Shown piece after piece: positions 1 through 8,813 of a stretch of DNA of 64,000 nt. The position numbers and the translations under genes are program-made. The notes beneath the pieces were generated by a model. That model saw only the letters and a program-made list of their open reading frames with translations. It did not search any database and was not told where the DNA came from. The DNA is from a marine gamma proteobacterium HTCC2143 (GTDB lineage Bacteria > Pseudomonadota > Gammaproteobacteria > Pseudomonadales > Dasaniaceae). The stretch lies in NCBI GenBank assembly GCA_000169075.1, contig AAVT01000001.1:1129201-1193200 (forward strand), in the 5' to 3' direction. Numbering within the stretch: position 1 is the first letter of the stretch; every line of letters starts with the position of its first letter.

Positions 1-819
1 CTGTTTCGCGCGTTTAATAGTGAGCTTGAAAAACATTTCACGGTTGTACATTGGCACCAACGTGGAGCGGGTTGGACCCGCACTGGGAATGAAACGGTGA
101 ACGACTACAAAATCGATACACATTTAGAAGATGTTGATGAAATCGTGCGACACATATATGAGCGATTCGGTGAGCAGAAGGTCTTCATTCTCGGACATTC
201 CTGGGGGTCTGTGCTTGGCATTCGTCACATCAGGAATCATCCCGATCTCGTGGCGGCTTATATCGGGGTAGGACAAGTCACCGATCTGACAGAGAGTGAA
301 CAGAGAGGCTGTGACTATATTCAAGCACAAGCCGAGAGCGCTGGCGACGCTCAAGTCTTGGCAGAGGTGGCTTCATTTTGTCATCCTCCGTTCACGCCAG
401 AATATGCAATGACACAACGTCCCTACCTGAGCCGGTACAAAGGAGACATGCAAGAATTAACGCTACCGCTGCTTGGTTGGCAAATGTTTAGCACCGAAGA
501 AGCAACGTTAATGTCTGTTATAAATTTAGCAAGGGGAAGTATTGAAGGGGTTGAAAATATGTGGGACGAATTAATGGCCATAAATTTCTTTGAGGAACCT
601 ACCACCTTCGATGTGCCAATTTTCTTTGTTCTTGGCCGCACGGACTATCAAGTCTCGGCGACTCTAGCCGCCGATTATTTCGGCAGAATCAGTGCGCCTT
701 GTAAGCAACTACAATGGTTTGAAAATTCTGGCCATTTCCCTATGTGGGAAGAGCCGGAAGATTTTAACGAGTTTATGATCACCGAGGTTCTGAACTTGAA
801 AGGATGTCAGTCTAATTAA
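1..819 (+). CDS. alpha/beta hydrolase, prolyl aminopeptidase-like (5' end outside window)
   Basis: The reading frame is already open at base 1, so the N-terminus is missing. About 32 residues precede the first internal GTG (base 97), including HQRGAGWT, which matches the oxyanion-loop region (DQRG-type) of S33 proline iminopeptidase-like hydrolases. The nucleophile elbow GHSWGS follows about 67 residues from the window edge. The acid is probably the Asp in LGRTDYQV and the base the His in NSGHFPMW, so the triad looks complete. A helical cap lies between elbow and acid. No export signal can be judged. The family cleaves N-terminal proline or hydrolyses small esters and amides; the substrate here is unknown. 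Calling 97 as the start would wrongly drop conserved sequence. Confidence 0.85.
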   Translation: MFRAFNSELEKHFTVVHWHQRGAGWTRTGNETVNDYKIDTHLEDVDEIVRHIYERFGEQKVFILGHSWGSVLGIRHIRNHPDLVAAYIGVGQVTDLTESEQRGCDYIQAQAESAGDAQVLAEVASFCHPPFTPEYAMTQRPYLSRYKGDMQELTLPLLGWQMFSTEEATLMSVINLARGSIEGVENMWDELMAINFFEEPTTFDVPIFFVLGRTDYQVSATLAADYFGRISAPCKQLQWFENSGHFPMWEEPEDFNEFMITEVLNLKGCQSN

Positions 820-972
820 CTTATTCTGTCGAAACCTCATATCTATGAGGGGTGCTACTCCCACTCGAGACAGGACGTTGTCTATTGATTCGTCAGGTAC
901 CGGTGCTCCGGCAGATGGGGCCGCTCCAGCTGGGCGCTAAGGCCTAAATAATACCTACCGTATGTGCCATTA

Positions 973-1026
973 AAAAAGAGCGGTTTAGAACTCGTCATTG
1001 GTCTGACATTTTCTTCCGCTCTTTTT
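973..1026 (+). terminator. Rho-independent-like terminator with long loop
   Basis: An 11-base arm (aaaaagagcgg, 973-983) is perfectly complementary to ccgctcttttt (1016-1026), which itself ends in a T run. The loop is about 32 bases, longer than usual. It lies downstream of the alpha/beta hydrolase and upstream of the DUF2141 gene. The rest of the 820-1135 gap holds only a small hairpin (835-850) right after the hydrolase stop. Confidence 0.6.
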
Positions 1027-1135
1027 CGTTCTCCCGCTGCCTATTTCAATCGCCCTATTACCGTTTGATCGCAGCGGCGTTTACATGCTTGCTGGCCGGG
1101 GTTTAAGCTCAAGGTCCAACTAGAGGAGTTTAACC

Positions 1136-1552
1136 ATGAAAAAGTCAATGTTTACCCTAATAATATCGATCACTATGGCTTTCCCCGTCGCGGCAGAAAC
1201 GCTCACGGTTGTGATCAAAAATGTCGAATCAGCTAATGGGTATATCATGCTGGTCATTCTCGCTAGCGAGCAAGAGTTTGATGGTGACATTGAGGCGATA
1301 GCGTCTATGAAGCAGCGGTCATTGGCTGGGGATAACACATTCACCGTTGGCAATTTACCCGAGGGAGATTACGGCTTCCGCATCATGCATGACAAAAACA
1401 GCAATGGAGAGCTTGATAGCAATTTTGTAGGGATGCCGACAGAGCCTTGGGGTTTTTCCAATAATGCAACGGGCACTATGGGACCACCGGGATGGAGTGA
1501 TGTGAAGTTCAGTTTGAGTGGAAAAGCCACCCAGATTATCACCCTCAATTAG
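1136..1552 (+). CDS. DUF2141 family exported protein
   Basis: This is a 138-residue protein with a clear Sec signal peptide (MKKSMFTLIISITMAFPVAA, cleavage after AAA/AE near residue 20). The mature part is a small beta-rich domain with the features of DUF2141: a GNLPEGDYGFRIMHD segment, a following DxNxNGELD stretch and a GxPTEPWGFSNN segment. Molecular function is not established for the family. A gaggag ribosome site sits about 9 bases before ATG 1136. The gene ends 13 bases before the carotenoid oxygenase, so the two are probably co-transcribed. Periplasmic location is inferred from the signal peptide. Confidence 0.85.
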   Translation: MKKSMFTLIISITMAFPVAAETLTVVIKNVESANGYIMLVILASEQEFDGDIEAIASMKQRSLAGDNTFTVGNLPEGDYGFRIMHDKNSNGELDSNFVGMPTEPWGFSNNATGTMGPPGWSDVKFSLSGKATQIITLN

Positions 1553-1565
1553 TAGGGATTTAACA

Positions 1566-3101
1566 ATGAATATGAACCGTCGTCGTTTCTTGACCGTTGG
1601 CGCCATCGGCGCAGCGGCAGGGGTTTTACCCTTATCAGCATTATCTAACGTTGGCGCTGCAGCTACAAAAAGATCTTGGTCAGCTGCATTCAAAGATGCC
1701 CTCGAGCAAAGACCTTGGTTGGCCGGGTATAAATCGGTTGCCAGCGATTCTTTTCAAGGTCGTGCTGAAATTCGTGGCCGGTGGCCGGCTGATCTTAAGG
1801 GTACTTTGTTTCGAAATGGTCCGGCTCGCCATGAAATCGGTAACTTTCGCTATCAGCATTGGTTTGATGGAGACGGTATGCTGCATGGCTATCGAATGTC
1901 TGAAGAGGGCGTTACGCATTCGGCACAGATGATTCAGACGCATAAATACAAAGCTGAGAGAGCGGCGGATCGGGCACTGTACCCAGGATTTGGAACGATC
2001 CCCCCCAATCCCTCAGCGGTGACCAGCGCTGACACGATGAACTCGGGTAACATCAGCGTATTGCCTCACCATGGAAAATTGTTAGCGCTATGGGAGGCAG
2101 GCTCCCCATGGGAAATGGATGCAGATACGCTCGATACTAAAGGGATATACCGTTTTTCTGAAAAGACAGCCGGTGTGCCATTTTCAGCGCATCCTCGGGT
2201 GGAGCCTGACGGTACGCTTTGGAATTTTGGCTATGTTTCCGGCGCTAATCTGATTGTACTTTGGCACCTTGATAAAAATGGCCGGGTTATAAAAATGGGT
2301 AAGGTTGCCTCTGACCCTATTAGTATGCCTCATGATTTTATTGTGACTACTAAACACATTGTGTTAATGATGCCGCCGCTAAACTATCAGCGTCGAGAAT
2401 CATCGTTCCTTGATTCACATGATTGGCAGCCTGAACTACCTACGCGCGTTCTAGTGGTCGATAAAAATGATTTTTCAAACTTCCACTGGCTAGAATTACC
2501 CAGTCAATGGGTGTTTCATTTCGGAAATGGTTGGGAAGATCATAGTGGTGTGATTCGTTTTGATGGGGCTCGGGAGCCCAGCCCCGTAAATATGCTGACA
2601 AATTTTAGAGATGTCATGCGAGGCGATTTAGTCGGCCTTAGTCCCAGTCATCACCATCAGTACCGTATTGATACAAAAACTTGGCGAGCCGAGGAAGAGC
2701 GAATATTTGCGCCCAATATTTATACGGAATTCCCGGTTATTGACCCTAGAGTGAGTTGTCGTCAAAACAAACGACTTATTATGATGTCAGCTGATGACCA
2801 GTCATTGCCTATTCATGGTAATCTGAACCGGACCAGTACCTTTGACATTGAATCGGGGAAGTTTTCCAGTTATCGCTATGATGACAGTCAGATTCCAGAA
2901 GAACATTTATTTGTTCCAAAGTCCGGCAGTGCTGTTGAAACAGCTGGCTGGATTGTTGGCACCGCACACGACTGGAAAAGACAGTTAACCGTGCTCAATG
3001 TATTCAACGTTGACGCTGTTGATGCCGGCCCTATCGCTACCGCTACACTACCTTACTCAATGCCGTTGGGGTTACATGGAAAATTTGTTGCAAGCGCATA
3101 A
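1566..3101 (+). CDS. Tat-exported carotenoid oxygenase (RPE65/CCD family)
   Basis: This 511-residue protein belongs to the retinal pigment epithelial membrane protein/carotenoid cleavage family of Fe(II) oxygenases. The N-terminus MNMNRRRFLTVGAIG is a twin-arginine signal, so the enzyme is probably exported folded with its iron. Four His residues expected to hold iron are visible in HPRVEPDG, MPHDF, FHFGNGWEDH and the C-terminal LHG. Bacterial relatives cleave carotenoids, apocarotenoids, lignostilbenes or isoeugenol-type C=C bonds; which one applies is not decidable. I chose ATG 1566 because it gives the Tat motif at the N-terminus; an in-frame GTG at 1518 would bury it inside the preceding gene. 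The 3' end overlaps the histidine kinase start by 26 bases. Confidence 0.9.
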   Translation: MNMNRRRFLTVGAIGAAAGVLPLSALSNVGAAATKRSWSAAFKDALEQRPWLAGYKSVASDSFQGRAEIRGRWPADLKGTLFRNGPARHEIGNFRYQHWFDGDGMLHGYRMSEEGVTHSAQMIQTHKYKAERAADRALYPGFGTIPPNPSAVTSADTMNSGNISVLPHHGKLLALWEAGSPWEMDADTLDTKGIYRFSEKTAGVPFSAHPRVEPDGTLWNFGYVSGANLIVLWHLDKNGRVIKMGKVASDPISMPHDFIVTTKHIVLMMPPLNYQRRESSFLDSHDWQPELPTRVLVVDKNDFSNFHWLELPSQWVFHFGNGWEDHSGVIRFDGAREPSPVNMLTNFRDVMRGDLVGLSPSHHHQYRIDTKTWRAEEERIFAPNIYTEFPVIDPRVSCRQNKRLIMMSADDQSLPIHGNLNRTSTFDIESGKFSSYRYDDSQIPEEHLFVPKSGSAVETAGWIVGTAHDWKRQLTVLNVFNVDAVDAGPIATATLPYSMPLGLHGKFVASA

Positions 3102-4155
3102 TGTTAAGCGGAAGCCGCCGGGTTGGAGGGAGTTTTTTTACAATACTCTTTTTTGCTTGGCGATCGCCGGGGTACTGGAATACGTCGATTATCCGTACAC
3201 GCCTTTGTTCGGGGATACGCTAATTGTTTCCTTGAGTATCGGTTGGTCAATTCACCTGGCATATCATCTGCTGGGTGGGTTGCTGGATAATTTTTTCCCG
3301 GTCTATTTTTCTGTGATTCTTTTGACCGCGATCGGGCTTAGTGTTGGTTTATTGATTGCCGGTACGATTGTCGCAGGTAATCCTTTGTTATTCTTTCAGG
3401 ATAATTACACGTCGCTTGTTCTTGGAGTTTTTTTTGGAATTGTTGGGTTGGTCATATTCTCTACTCGGGAAAATCTGGCCAAAGTTAAGGCCCAATTGAC
3501 ACAGGCGAGAATAAACAAACAACAGCAGGAAAAATTGCAGCTTGAGACCGAGTTAAAACTGTTGCAGGCGCAAATAGAGCCTCATTTTTTATTCAATACC
3601 TTATCGAACGTTATTGGGCTAGTGCATACTAAGCCCCTACAGGCGGAGCAGACACTCATTAATTTGACAACGTTATTGCGATCATCGCTGCAACGTACTC
3701 GAGAGCAATCTGTGACACTAGTCGAAGAATTTACCATTGTTAAGGCTTATCTCGATATTCAAAAAATTCGTATGCAGGGCAGATTGAGTTATACCTTTTC
3801 TCCAGGGAATTTTACAGACGATTTAAGTTTGAAATTATGGCCCTTAGCGCCTTTGTTGGTGCAGCCTATAGTAGAAAATGCTGTCTTACACGGAATAGAT
3901 CCCTCAGAGTCGGGGGGATCTATTCACGTCGATGCGAAAGTAGTAGAGTCGAATTTGCTAATCACAATCGCCGATAGCGGTTTGGGTATTTGTCAGGATG
4001 GCCCAGCGAAGGAGTCATCTGGGATGGGTGCCGGGCTGAGTAATGTCAGGAGCCGGCTTAAAATTTTGTATGGGGATGCGGCGTCTTTGACAGTGGCAGA
4101 TAATAAACCGACGGGTGTTATTGTGACATTATTAATTCCTAGGAAAGAACAATGA
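3076..4155 (+). CDS. LytS/YehU-type sensor histidine kinase
   Basis: A 359-residue membrane kinase of the His_kinase (PF06580) class. About four hydrophobic membrane segments occupy residues 20-135 and are followed by a coiled-coil-like stretch (KAQLTQARINKQQQEK). The phosphoacceptor motif is QIEPHFLFNTL, the N box PIVENAVLHG and the glycine-rich ATP-lid GAGLSNVRSRL. There is no separate periplasmic sensor domain, so any signal is sensed in or near the membrane. ATG 3076 is preferred over an in-frame ATG at 2998, which lies deep inside the oxygenase gene. The gene overlaps the oxygenase (26 bases) and its response regulator (ATGA overlap), indicating translational coupling. Confidence 0.88.
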   Translation: MENLLQAHNVKRKPPGWREFFYNTLFCLAIAGVLEYVDYPYTPLFGDTLIVSLSIGWSIHLAYHLLGGLLDNFFPVYFSVILLTAIGLSVGLLIAGTIVAGNPLLFFQDNYTSLVLGVFFGIVGLVIFSTRENLAKVKAQLTQARINKQQQEKLQLETELKLLQAQIEPHFLFNTLSNVIGLVHTKPLQAEQTLINLTTLLRSSLQRTREQSVTLVEEFTIVKAYLDIQKIRMQGRLSYTFSPGNFTDDLSLKLWPLAPLLVQPIVENAVLHGIDPSESGGSIHVDAKVVESNLLITIADSGLGICQDGPAKESSGMGAGLSNVRSRLKILYGDAASLTVADNKPTGVIVTLLIPRKEQ

Positions 4156-4895
4156 CGGTAACTGCTATTGTCGTCGATGATGAGTCCACGCTGGTTGATT
4201 ATCTGGTCATCAAACTAGGCGAGCTGTGGCCAGAGCTCGTGATCGTTGGAACAGCCAATAATGGTCGCAGTGCGATTGCGCTTGCAGAAGAATTTGACCC
4301 GGATATTGCCTTTCTCGATATCCATATGCCTGGCTTGAGTGGTTTACAGGTTGCTGAAGCTTTACCCGCAAATACCAAAATTGTATTTGTTACTGCTTAT
4401 GATGAGTTTGCCGTGAAAGCCTTTCAGCATGCTGCGGTTGACTACTTACTGAAGCCAGTAACAAATGCCAGATTAGGTCTAACTATTGAACGCTTAAAAA
4501 ATTCACCCAGCCATCAAGATCGGTCTGTTTTGATGCAGTTTCTCCAAGCGGCTAGGACTGATCAGAAAAATTACCTGCAGTGGATTCGGGCTGGCTATGA
4601 TGACACCACCCAGTTGATTGCTGCTGAGGATGTAATATATTTCAAAGCCGATCATAAATACACGGAGGTGATTACCAAAGAGAGTATTTATGTCGTGCGT
4701 CGAAGCATCAAAGAGTTAGGTGAAGAACTAGACCCCGCGCAATTCTGGCAAATTCATCGAGGTATTATTGTCAGGGTTGATCAGGTTGCTGCGGCTAAAC
4801 GAGACCTGCGGGGCCGTTATACAATTTCCCTGCGTGATCATCAGGATACGCTGCGAACTAGCCAGAGTTACGGACATTTATTCAGGCAAATGTAG
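4152..4895 (+). CDS. LytTR-family response regulator
   Basis: A 247-residue two-domain regulator. The receiver domain has acidic residues D9/D10, phosphoacceptor D56 (in AFLDIHMPG), the Thr in FVTAYDE and Lys in YLLKPV. A C-terminal LytTR DNA-binding domain spans about residues 145-245, with the IYFKADHKYTEV and FWQIHRGIIVRVDQV blocks typical of this class. It is the cognate partner of the upstream LytS-like kinase, which it overlaps by 4 bases. LytTR proteins bind direct repeats in promoters. I could not identify its site by eye. The shared transcription unit suggests autoregulation and control of the oxygenase operon, which is inference. Confidence 0.9.
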   Translation: MTVTAIVVDDESTLVDYLVIKLGELWPELVIVGTANNGRSAIALAEEFDPDIAFLDIHMPGLSGLQVAEALPANTKIVFVTAYDEFAVKAFQHAAVDYLLKPVTNARLGLTIERLKNSPSHQDRSVLMQFLQAARTDQKNYLQWIRAGYDDTTQLIAAEDVIYFKADHKYTEVITKESIYVVRRSIKELGEELDPAQFWQIHRGIIVRVDQVAAAKRDLRGRYTISLRDHQDTLRTSQSYGHLFRQM

Positions 4896-5228
4896 TGTGG
4901 ATATGAGTGATATCACGGCACGATTTTGCCGCAATATCCGCTGCCGTTTTCTATTGTGCCCCTAGGTAATGACGCCGCCGTTATGCTGGCGGTTTCGGAG
5001 ATGGGATGTGGCGATTTTTTTGTTGCAGTCGTTAAAAAACAATTAATCAAAATCCTCTAGATTTCGCAGCTTGGGGTGTTTATGCTTCTGCAGCTAACAA
5101 CCTCAGACTACGCTGTTACCTATGAGTTACTATAGGCCTCAGAAACCACCGCAATTTTTGTTTGAGACAGGCTCTGCTAATAAAAACATCAGCATATCCG
5201 GCCTTAAAAGCCAGAGGAATAATACGTT
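4896..5228. other. intergenic gap with one weak hairpin
   Basis: No gene seen. A short inverted repeat ccgcc/ggcgg (4975-4979 and 4988-4992, 8-base loop) followed by only TTT could be a weak terminator for the regulator operon. The remainder presumably holds the promoter of the SDR pair, but no convincing -35/-10 pair was found. Confidence 0.35.
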
Positions 5229-6008
5229 ATGAGTAAACTATCTACGTTATCGCGATCTATTGTCGGCAAAGTGGCGATCGTGACTGGGGCCGCTAGCGGT
5301 ATGGGCCGAGCGACAGCGCACTTGTTTATTGATGAGGGCGCGCGGGTGGCCATCATTGACATCAATGCCGACGCGTTAGCTGTGGTCGAAAAAGAGATTC
5401 GTGATGTCGGAGGTGATGTATTGGCTATCACTGCAGATTGTTCTGAGCAGTCAGAGGTCGTTGCTGCAATAAAGAAAACGGCTGCGCATTTTGGTGGTAT
5501 TGATATATTGATTAACAATGCCGGTATCGCGATTCCGACTTTATTAACTGATGATCATTACGACAGTACTTGGGATAAATCGATCGCGGTGATGGCTAGT
5601 GCCCAGCAGTGGGCGGTTCGAGCTGCCTTACCTTATCTTGCGGCGGCTGATCATCCAAGAATTGTCAATATAGCGTCTACTGAGGCATTAGGCGCCACGG
5701 CCTATAACAGCCCTTATGTTGCCGCAAAACACGCCTCTGTAGGTTTGACGCGAGCGATGGCGGTTGAGCTTGGTAAGCAAGGTATTACGGTTAATTGTAT
5801 CTGCCCGGGTCCGATACACACAGGTATCACGGCGGGAATTCCCGACGCTAATAAAGAAATTTTTGCTAATAGGCGCACGGCCCTGCGTCGCTATGGGCTT
5901 CCCGAGGAAGTTGCCCACATGACTCTGAGTTTGGTGCTACCCAGTGCTAGCTTTATTACCGGCGCTGCGATACCCGTCGATGGCGGCTTAACGATTCGTA
6001 ATGCATAG
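5229..6008 (+). CDS. short-chain dehydrogenase/reductase (NAD-type)
   Basis: This is a 259-residue classical SDR. It has the glycine-rich TGAASGMG at 19-26, Asp44 at the end of the second strand (IIDIN), which favours NAD(H), the structural NNAG at 97-100, and a Ser150/Tyr163/Lys167 catalytic set in STEA...YVAAK. The C-terminus closes with the usual GAAIPVDGG. The substrate is an unknown secondary alcohol or ketone. An agagga ribosome site lies before ATG 5229. It is the first gene of a two-gene unit with another SDR 9 bases downstream. Different cofactor signatures in the two suggest they are not redundant. Confidence 0.88.
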   Translation: MSKLSTLSRSIVGKVAIVTGAASGMGRATAHLFIDEGARVAIIDINADALAVVEKEIRDVGGDVLAITADCSEQSEVVAAIKKTAAHFGGIDILINNAGIAIPTLLTDDHYDSTWDKSIAVMASAQQWAVRAALPYLAAADHPRIVNIASTEALGATAYNSPYVAAKHASVGLTRAMAVELGKQGITVNCICPGPIHTGITAGIPDANKEIFANRRTALRRYGLPEEVAHMTLSLVLPSASFITGAAIPVDGGLTIRNA

Positions 6009-6017
6009 GAGACCAGC

Positions 6018-6800
6018 ATGAATATTGAAAAAACAGCACAGCATTTTAATCTGACTGACAAAGTAATTGTTATCACGGGCGGTACCCGCGGTATGGGGCT
6101 CGAAATGGCGAAGGCGTTTGCACAAGCCGGTGCGAGTTTGGTTGTCAGTAGTCGTAAAGCTGATGCTTGTGCAGCTGTGGCCGCGGCTATTCGCGATGAA
6201 ATTGGCACTGCTTGTATTGGGGTTCCCTGCCACGTGGCTGACTGGGATGCCTGCGATGCACTTGTCGATGCAGCGTATGCCGAATACGGTAGAGTTGATG
6301 TGTTAGTTAATAATGCTGGGATGTCCCCTCTGTACGATAAACTTAGCTCGGTCAGCAGAGACCTATTTGATAAAGTGATTGGTGTTAATCTCGCGGGCCC
6401 TTATCGTTTGTCGGCGCTTATTGGTGAACGTATGGCAGAGGGCGACGGTGGTTCAATTATTAATGTAAGCAGCACCTCGTCATTGATGCCCGGAGCCAAG
6501 GAAATTCCCTATGCGGCTGCCAAGGCCGGTTTAAATGCTTTAACAACGGGGCTGGCACACGCTTTGGGGCCCAAGGTGCGAACGAACTGTATTTTACCGG
6601 GCCCTTTTTTAACCGACATTTCTAAAGCGTGGGATATGGATGCGATGTCAAAAGTTTTTGAGAAAACAATTCCAATGCAGCGTGCAGGTCATGCGGAAGA
6701 AATAGTAGGTGCAGCATTGTATCTGGCCAGCGACGCGTCCAGTTTTACTAATGGCGCTATTATCAAAGTCGACGGTGGCATGTCTTACGCAGCGAGCTGA
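6018..6800 (+). CDS. short-chain dehydrogenase/reductase (NADP-type)
   Basis: A 260-residue classical SDR with TGGTRGMG at about 20-27, a Ser-Arg pair after the second strand (VVSSRKAD) that favours NADP(H), NNAG at 98-101, and catalytic Ser151/152, Tyr165 and Lys169 (YAAAK). The C-terminal GAIIKVDGGMS is standard. A strong aggaga ribosome site precedes ATG 6018, 9 bases after the previous SDR. Pairing an NAD-type and an NADP-type SDR would allow epimerisation or sequential oxidation/reduction of one substrate, which is inference. It converges on the S41 protease with only 14 bases between the stop codons. Confidence 0.88.
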   Translation: MNIEKTAQHFNLTDKVIVITGGTRGMGLEMAKAFAQAGASLVVSSRKADACAAVAAAIRDEIGTACIGVPCHVADWDACDALVDAAYAEYGRVDVLVNNAGMSPLYDKLSSVSRDLFDKVIGVNLAGPYRLSALIGERMAEGDGGSIINVSSTSSLMPGAKEIPYAAAKAGLNALTTGLAHALGPKVRTNCILPGPFLTDISKAWDMDAMSKVFEKTIPMQRAGHAEEIVGAALYLASDASSFTNGAIIKVDGGMSYAAS

Positions 6801-6814
6801 CAACATAAATCAGA

Positions 6815-8413
6815 TTAAAATTGCGGCTGCATAATCCGGTTCTGCAGCCAAGCTGTGCGAGTAATAATCCCATCGTTTATTTTTAAGGGCTGGGAAAGAC
6901 TGTTGCTGGATAGACGACTATATCCTGCGGATACGGAAGGGCAGGTTCCCGTCTCCCGGTAAGATAGTGCCGCCGCTAGGCGGTTTTCGGTAGGGTCGCC
7001 AAGTTCCTTACTTAAGTCATCTGCAACGGCGCAACCGGGGACGCTAACTTCTCCCGCAGCCACATTGTTGGCGGGTGAAAATCCGTCTGAGTAGCCACCA
7101 AACCCCTTCTCATTTAACGTTTCAAATTGAATCGTGAAGTAGGTTGTACCGCAGTTATCTTGAGGATAAAAGCCGAAGGGTTTACCGCAAGTGGCTGATC
7201 CAATTTGAATCACCTCGACGTCAATTCCCCGCAGGGCATTGATAATAGACTCACTGGCGGAACAGGTGTTTTCTCCTGTTAGAACAAAAACTCTAGGAAG
7301 GTTCAAGGTGGGAAGACCTTGTCCCGCACTGACTGAAAACCCTTGGCTGGTATTAAAAAACGGCACCGGCTCGAGACTTTGGCGGGTAATCGGATTGGTG
7401 TTCGGATACTTATCGTTGAATCGCAGTTCTTCGAAGGTTTTATCAGCGGTGGAAGCCATTCCTGCAATCATGTATGACAGCTCGCTAGCGATGGCGAGAA
7501 AACCGCCAGTGTTATAGCGAATATCGATAATAAGGTCGCTAATACTATTTGCCTGCAGTAATTCTATGGCATCGATTAACGCGCGTTCAGCCACTGATAT
7601 GTGGGAATGAAAAGCCAGATAGCCAACGTTGCCAGTCGCCGTAGGTATAGTGCGTACATTTTGAACGGTTTCGGCGGTGACATTTGCTGACACCATGGTG
7701 ATTGTGCGGGTGGCAGACGTTCCGGCTTCTTGTACGACGAAACTGTGAGTTTCTCCCGCATCACTGGGAAACAGCCCCGCATTTATGATGCCGATGTCGA
7801 CGTCGGTATTTGCGTAAATCAGATCGACACCATCAACTTCGAGAATTTTCTCTCCTCGCTTCAGATTAATGTTTGCCGCTGTAGCGGGAGAGTTAGCGTC
7901 GGTGTAGGCAACAACCAGGTTCCTTGGTGGCACATCGTCGATAATAACCCACTGTGCGCCGTAACCTGCCTGGATACCCGACTCAGACAGCGAGATCCAC
8001 TCTTCGGTAGCATAAGTGAAGTGGAACTTATCTTTTGGACTGCCGGATGCGGTTGTAGCTTCTGTCACGAGTAAGTCAAAGTAGTCGGCGGTTGAATAGA
8101 GGGCGGGGTCGCGGTCGATAATCTCGTTGTACCAGAGGTAGGTGTCGTTGCTAAAAGAGCGCAACCAATTATTTTCGTCGGTGATAGAGCCGATATCATC
8201 GCGATAGGCTAGGTTGGTGGTGGGGTCGATGCCGGTTCTTGGCATTGCACATTGGTCGGCAAAATTAGCGGCTGAGGTAAATACGTTTTGAGTCCAACTG
8301 TTGGTTGCCGGCGGGTTACTATCAACGCCATTGCCGCCCCCGCCTCCACTTCCACCACAGGCAGCCAGGGTGGTCATGATGAAGAATGAGAATGCGATGT
8401 GTCTAAAGTGCAC
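6815..8413 (-). CDS. S41-family (C-terminal processing-type) peptidase lipoprotein
   Basis: This is a 532-residue predicted lipoprotein: a short hydrophobic signal ends in a lipobox (TLAAC) followed by a flexible GGSGGGGGNG linker. A PDZ-like region lies near the middle (GYGAQWVIID... GEKILEVDGVDL). The S41 core follows, with IIDIRYNTGG, the nucleophile Ser in TCSASESII and the Lys in ATCGKPFG that forms the Ser-Lys dyad. I chose GTG 8413 because agagg lies about 8 bases upstream and it places the signal peptide at the N-terminus. An in-frame GTG at 8485 would add 24 polar residues in front of the signal and has no good ribosome site. It probably acts in the periplasm, anchored to a membrane. 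Confidence 0.85.
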   Translation of the reverse strand: MHFRHIAFSFFIMTTLAACGGSGGGGGNGVDSNPPATNSWTQNVFTSAANFADQCAMPRTGIDPTTNLAYRDDIGSITDENNWLRSFSNDTYLWYNEIIDRDPALYSTADYFDLLVTEATTASGSPKDKFHFTYATEEWISLSESGIQAGYGAQWVIIDDVPPRNLVVAYTDANSPATAANINLKRGEKILEVDGVDLIYANTDVDIGIINAGLFPSDAGETHSFVVQEAGTSATRTITMVSANVTAETVQNVRTIPTATGNVGYLAFHSHISVAERALIDAIELLQANSISDLIIDIRYNTGGFLAIASELSYMIAGMASTADKTFEELRFNDKYPNTNPITRQSLEPVPFFNTSQGFSVSAGQGLPTLNLPRVFVLTGENTCSASESIINALRGIDVEVIQIGSATCGKPFGFYPQDNCGTTYFTIQFETLNEKGFGGYSDGFSPANNVAAGEVSVPGCAVADDLSKELGDPTENRLAAALSYRETGTCPSVSAGYSRLSSNSLSQPLKINDGIITRTAWLQNRIMQPQF

Positions 8414-8813
8414 TAAATACAGCCTCTGAAAATCACTCCAGTTGCGATGTTCCCAGAGTGTGTAACGTAGATTGTGATAATTCACTACGGCGTAGAGTAG
8501 TGCGGTGATATTAACTACTTTTCCTCCTATATAGACTACCTTTATTACAGTCTAAGAATCAAACTATGTTCGCTCTAATGTAATGCCGATCTAATATAAG
8601 CTGAAGTGGTCGCGGGTAAACATCGTTCGGTGTATCAGCGTTTTTACAATTCTAGTGATGCGAGTCATTACTGTTAAATGCTGGATAATGGTCGCATGCA
8701 TTCTCAGTAAGCCAGATGAGGCACTGCAATTAATTCACGAATACAGGTATGATGGAATGACTCGGCCGCAGAGGCATCGATGTGACATAACCCAATAATA
8801 TGGAATCGCGATA
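8414..8813. other. divergent intergenic region
   Basis: This separates the S41 lipoprotein (minus) from the hot-dog protein (plus) and must carry both promoters. A perfect aggagg on the minus strand (8523-8528) is not followed at working distance by a start codon. No operator repeat or RNA element was recognised. Confidence 0.4.

Noticed and set aside
835..850. Small hairpin (cctcat/atgagg) after the first gene
   Set aside because: Six pairs with a four-base loop and no T tract; the stem at 973-1026 is a much better terminator.
1518..1565. Earlier start (GTG 1518) for the carotenoid oxygenase
   Set aside because: It lies inside the DUF2141 gene and pushes the twin-arginine signal to an internal position.
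2998..3075. Earlier start (ATG 2998) for the histidine kinase
   Set aside because: It would overlap the oxygenase by over 100 bases and adds residues with no family match; ATG 3076 is more reasonable.
8414..8485. Longer start (GTG 8485) for the S41 lipoprotein
   Set aside because: It would place 24 polar residues before the lipoprotein signal and has no ribosome site; GTG 8413 has agagg at good spacing.
8523..8528. Perfect minus-strand Shine-Dalgarno (aggagg)
   Set aside because: No start codon or open frame follows at usable distance, so it is probably chance or part of the untranslated leader.
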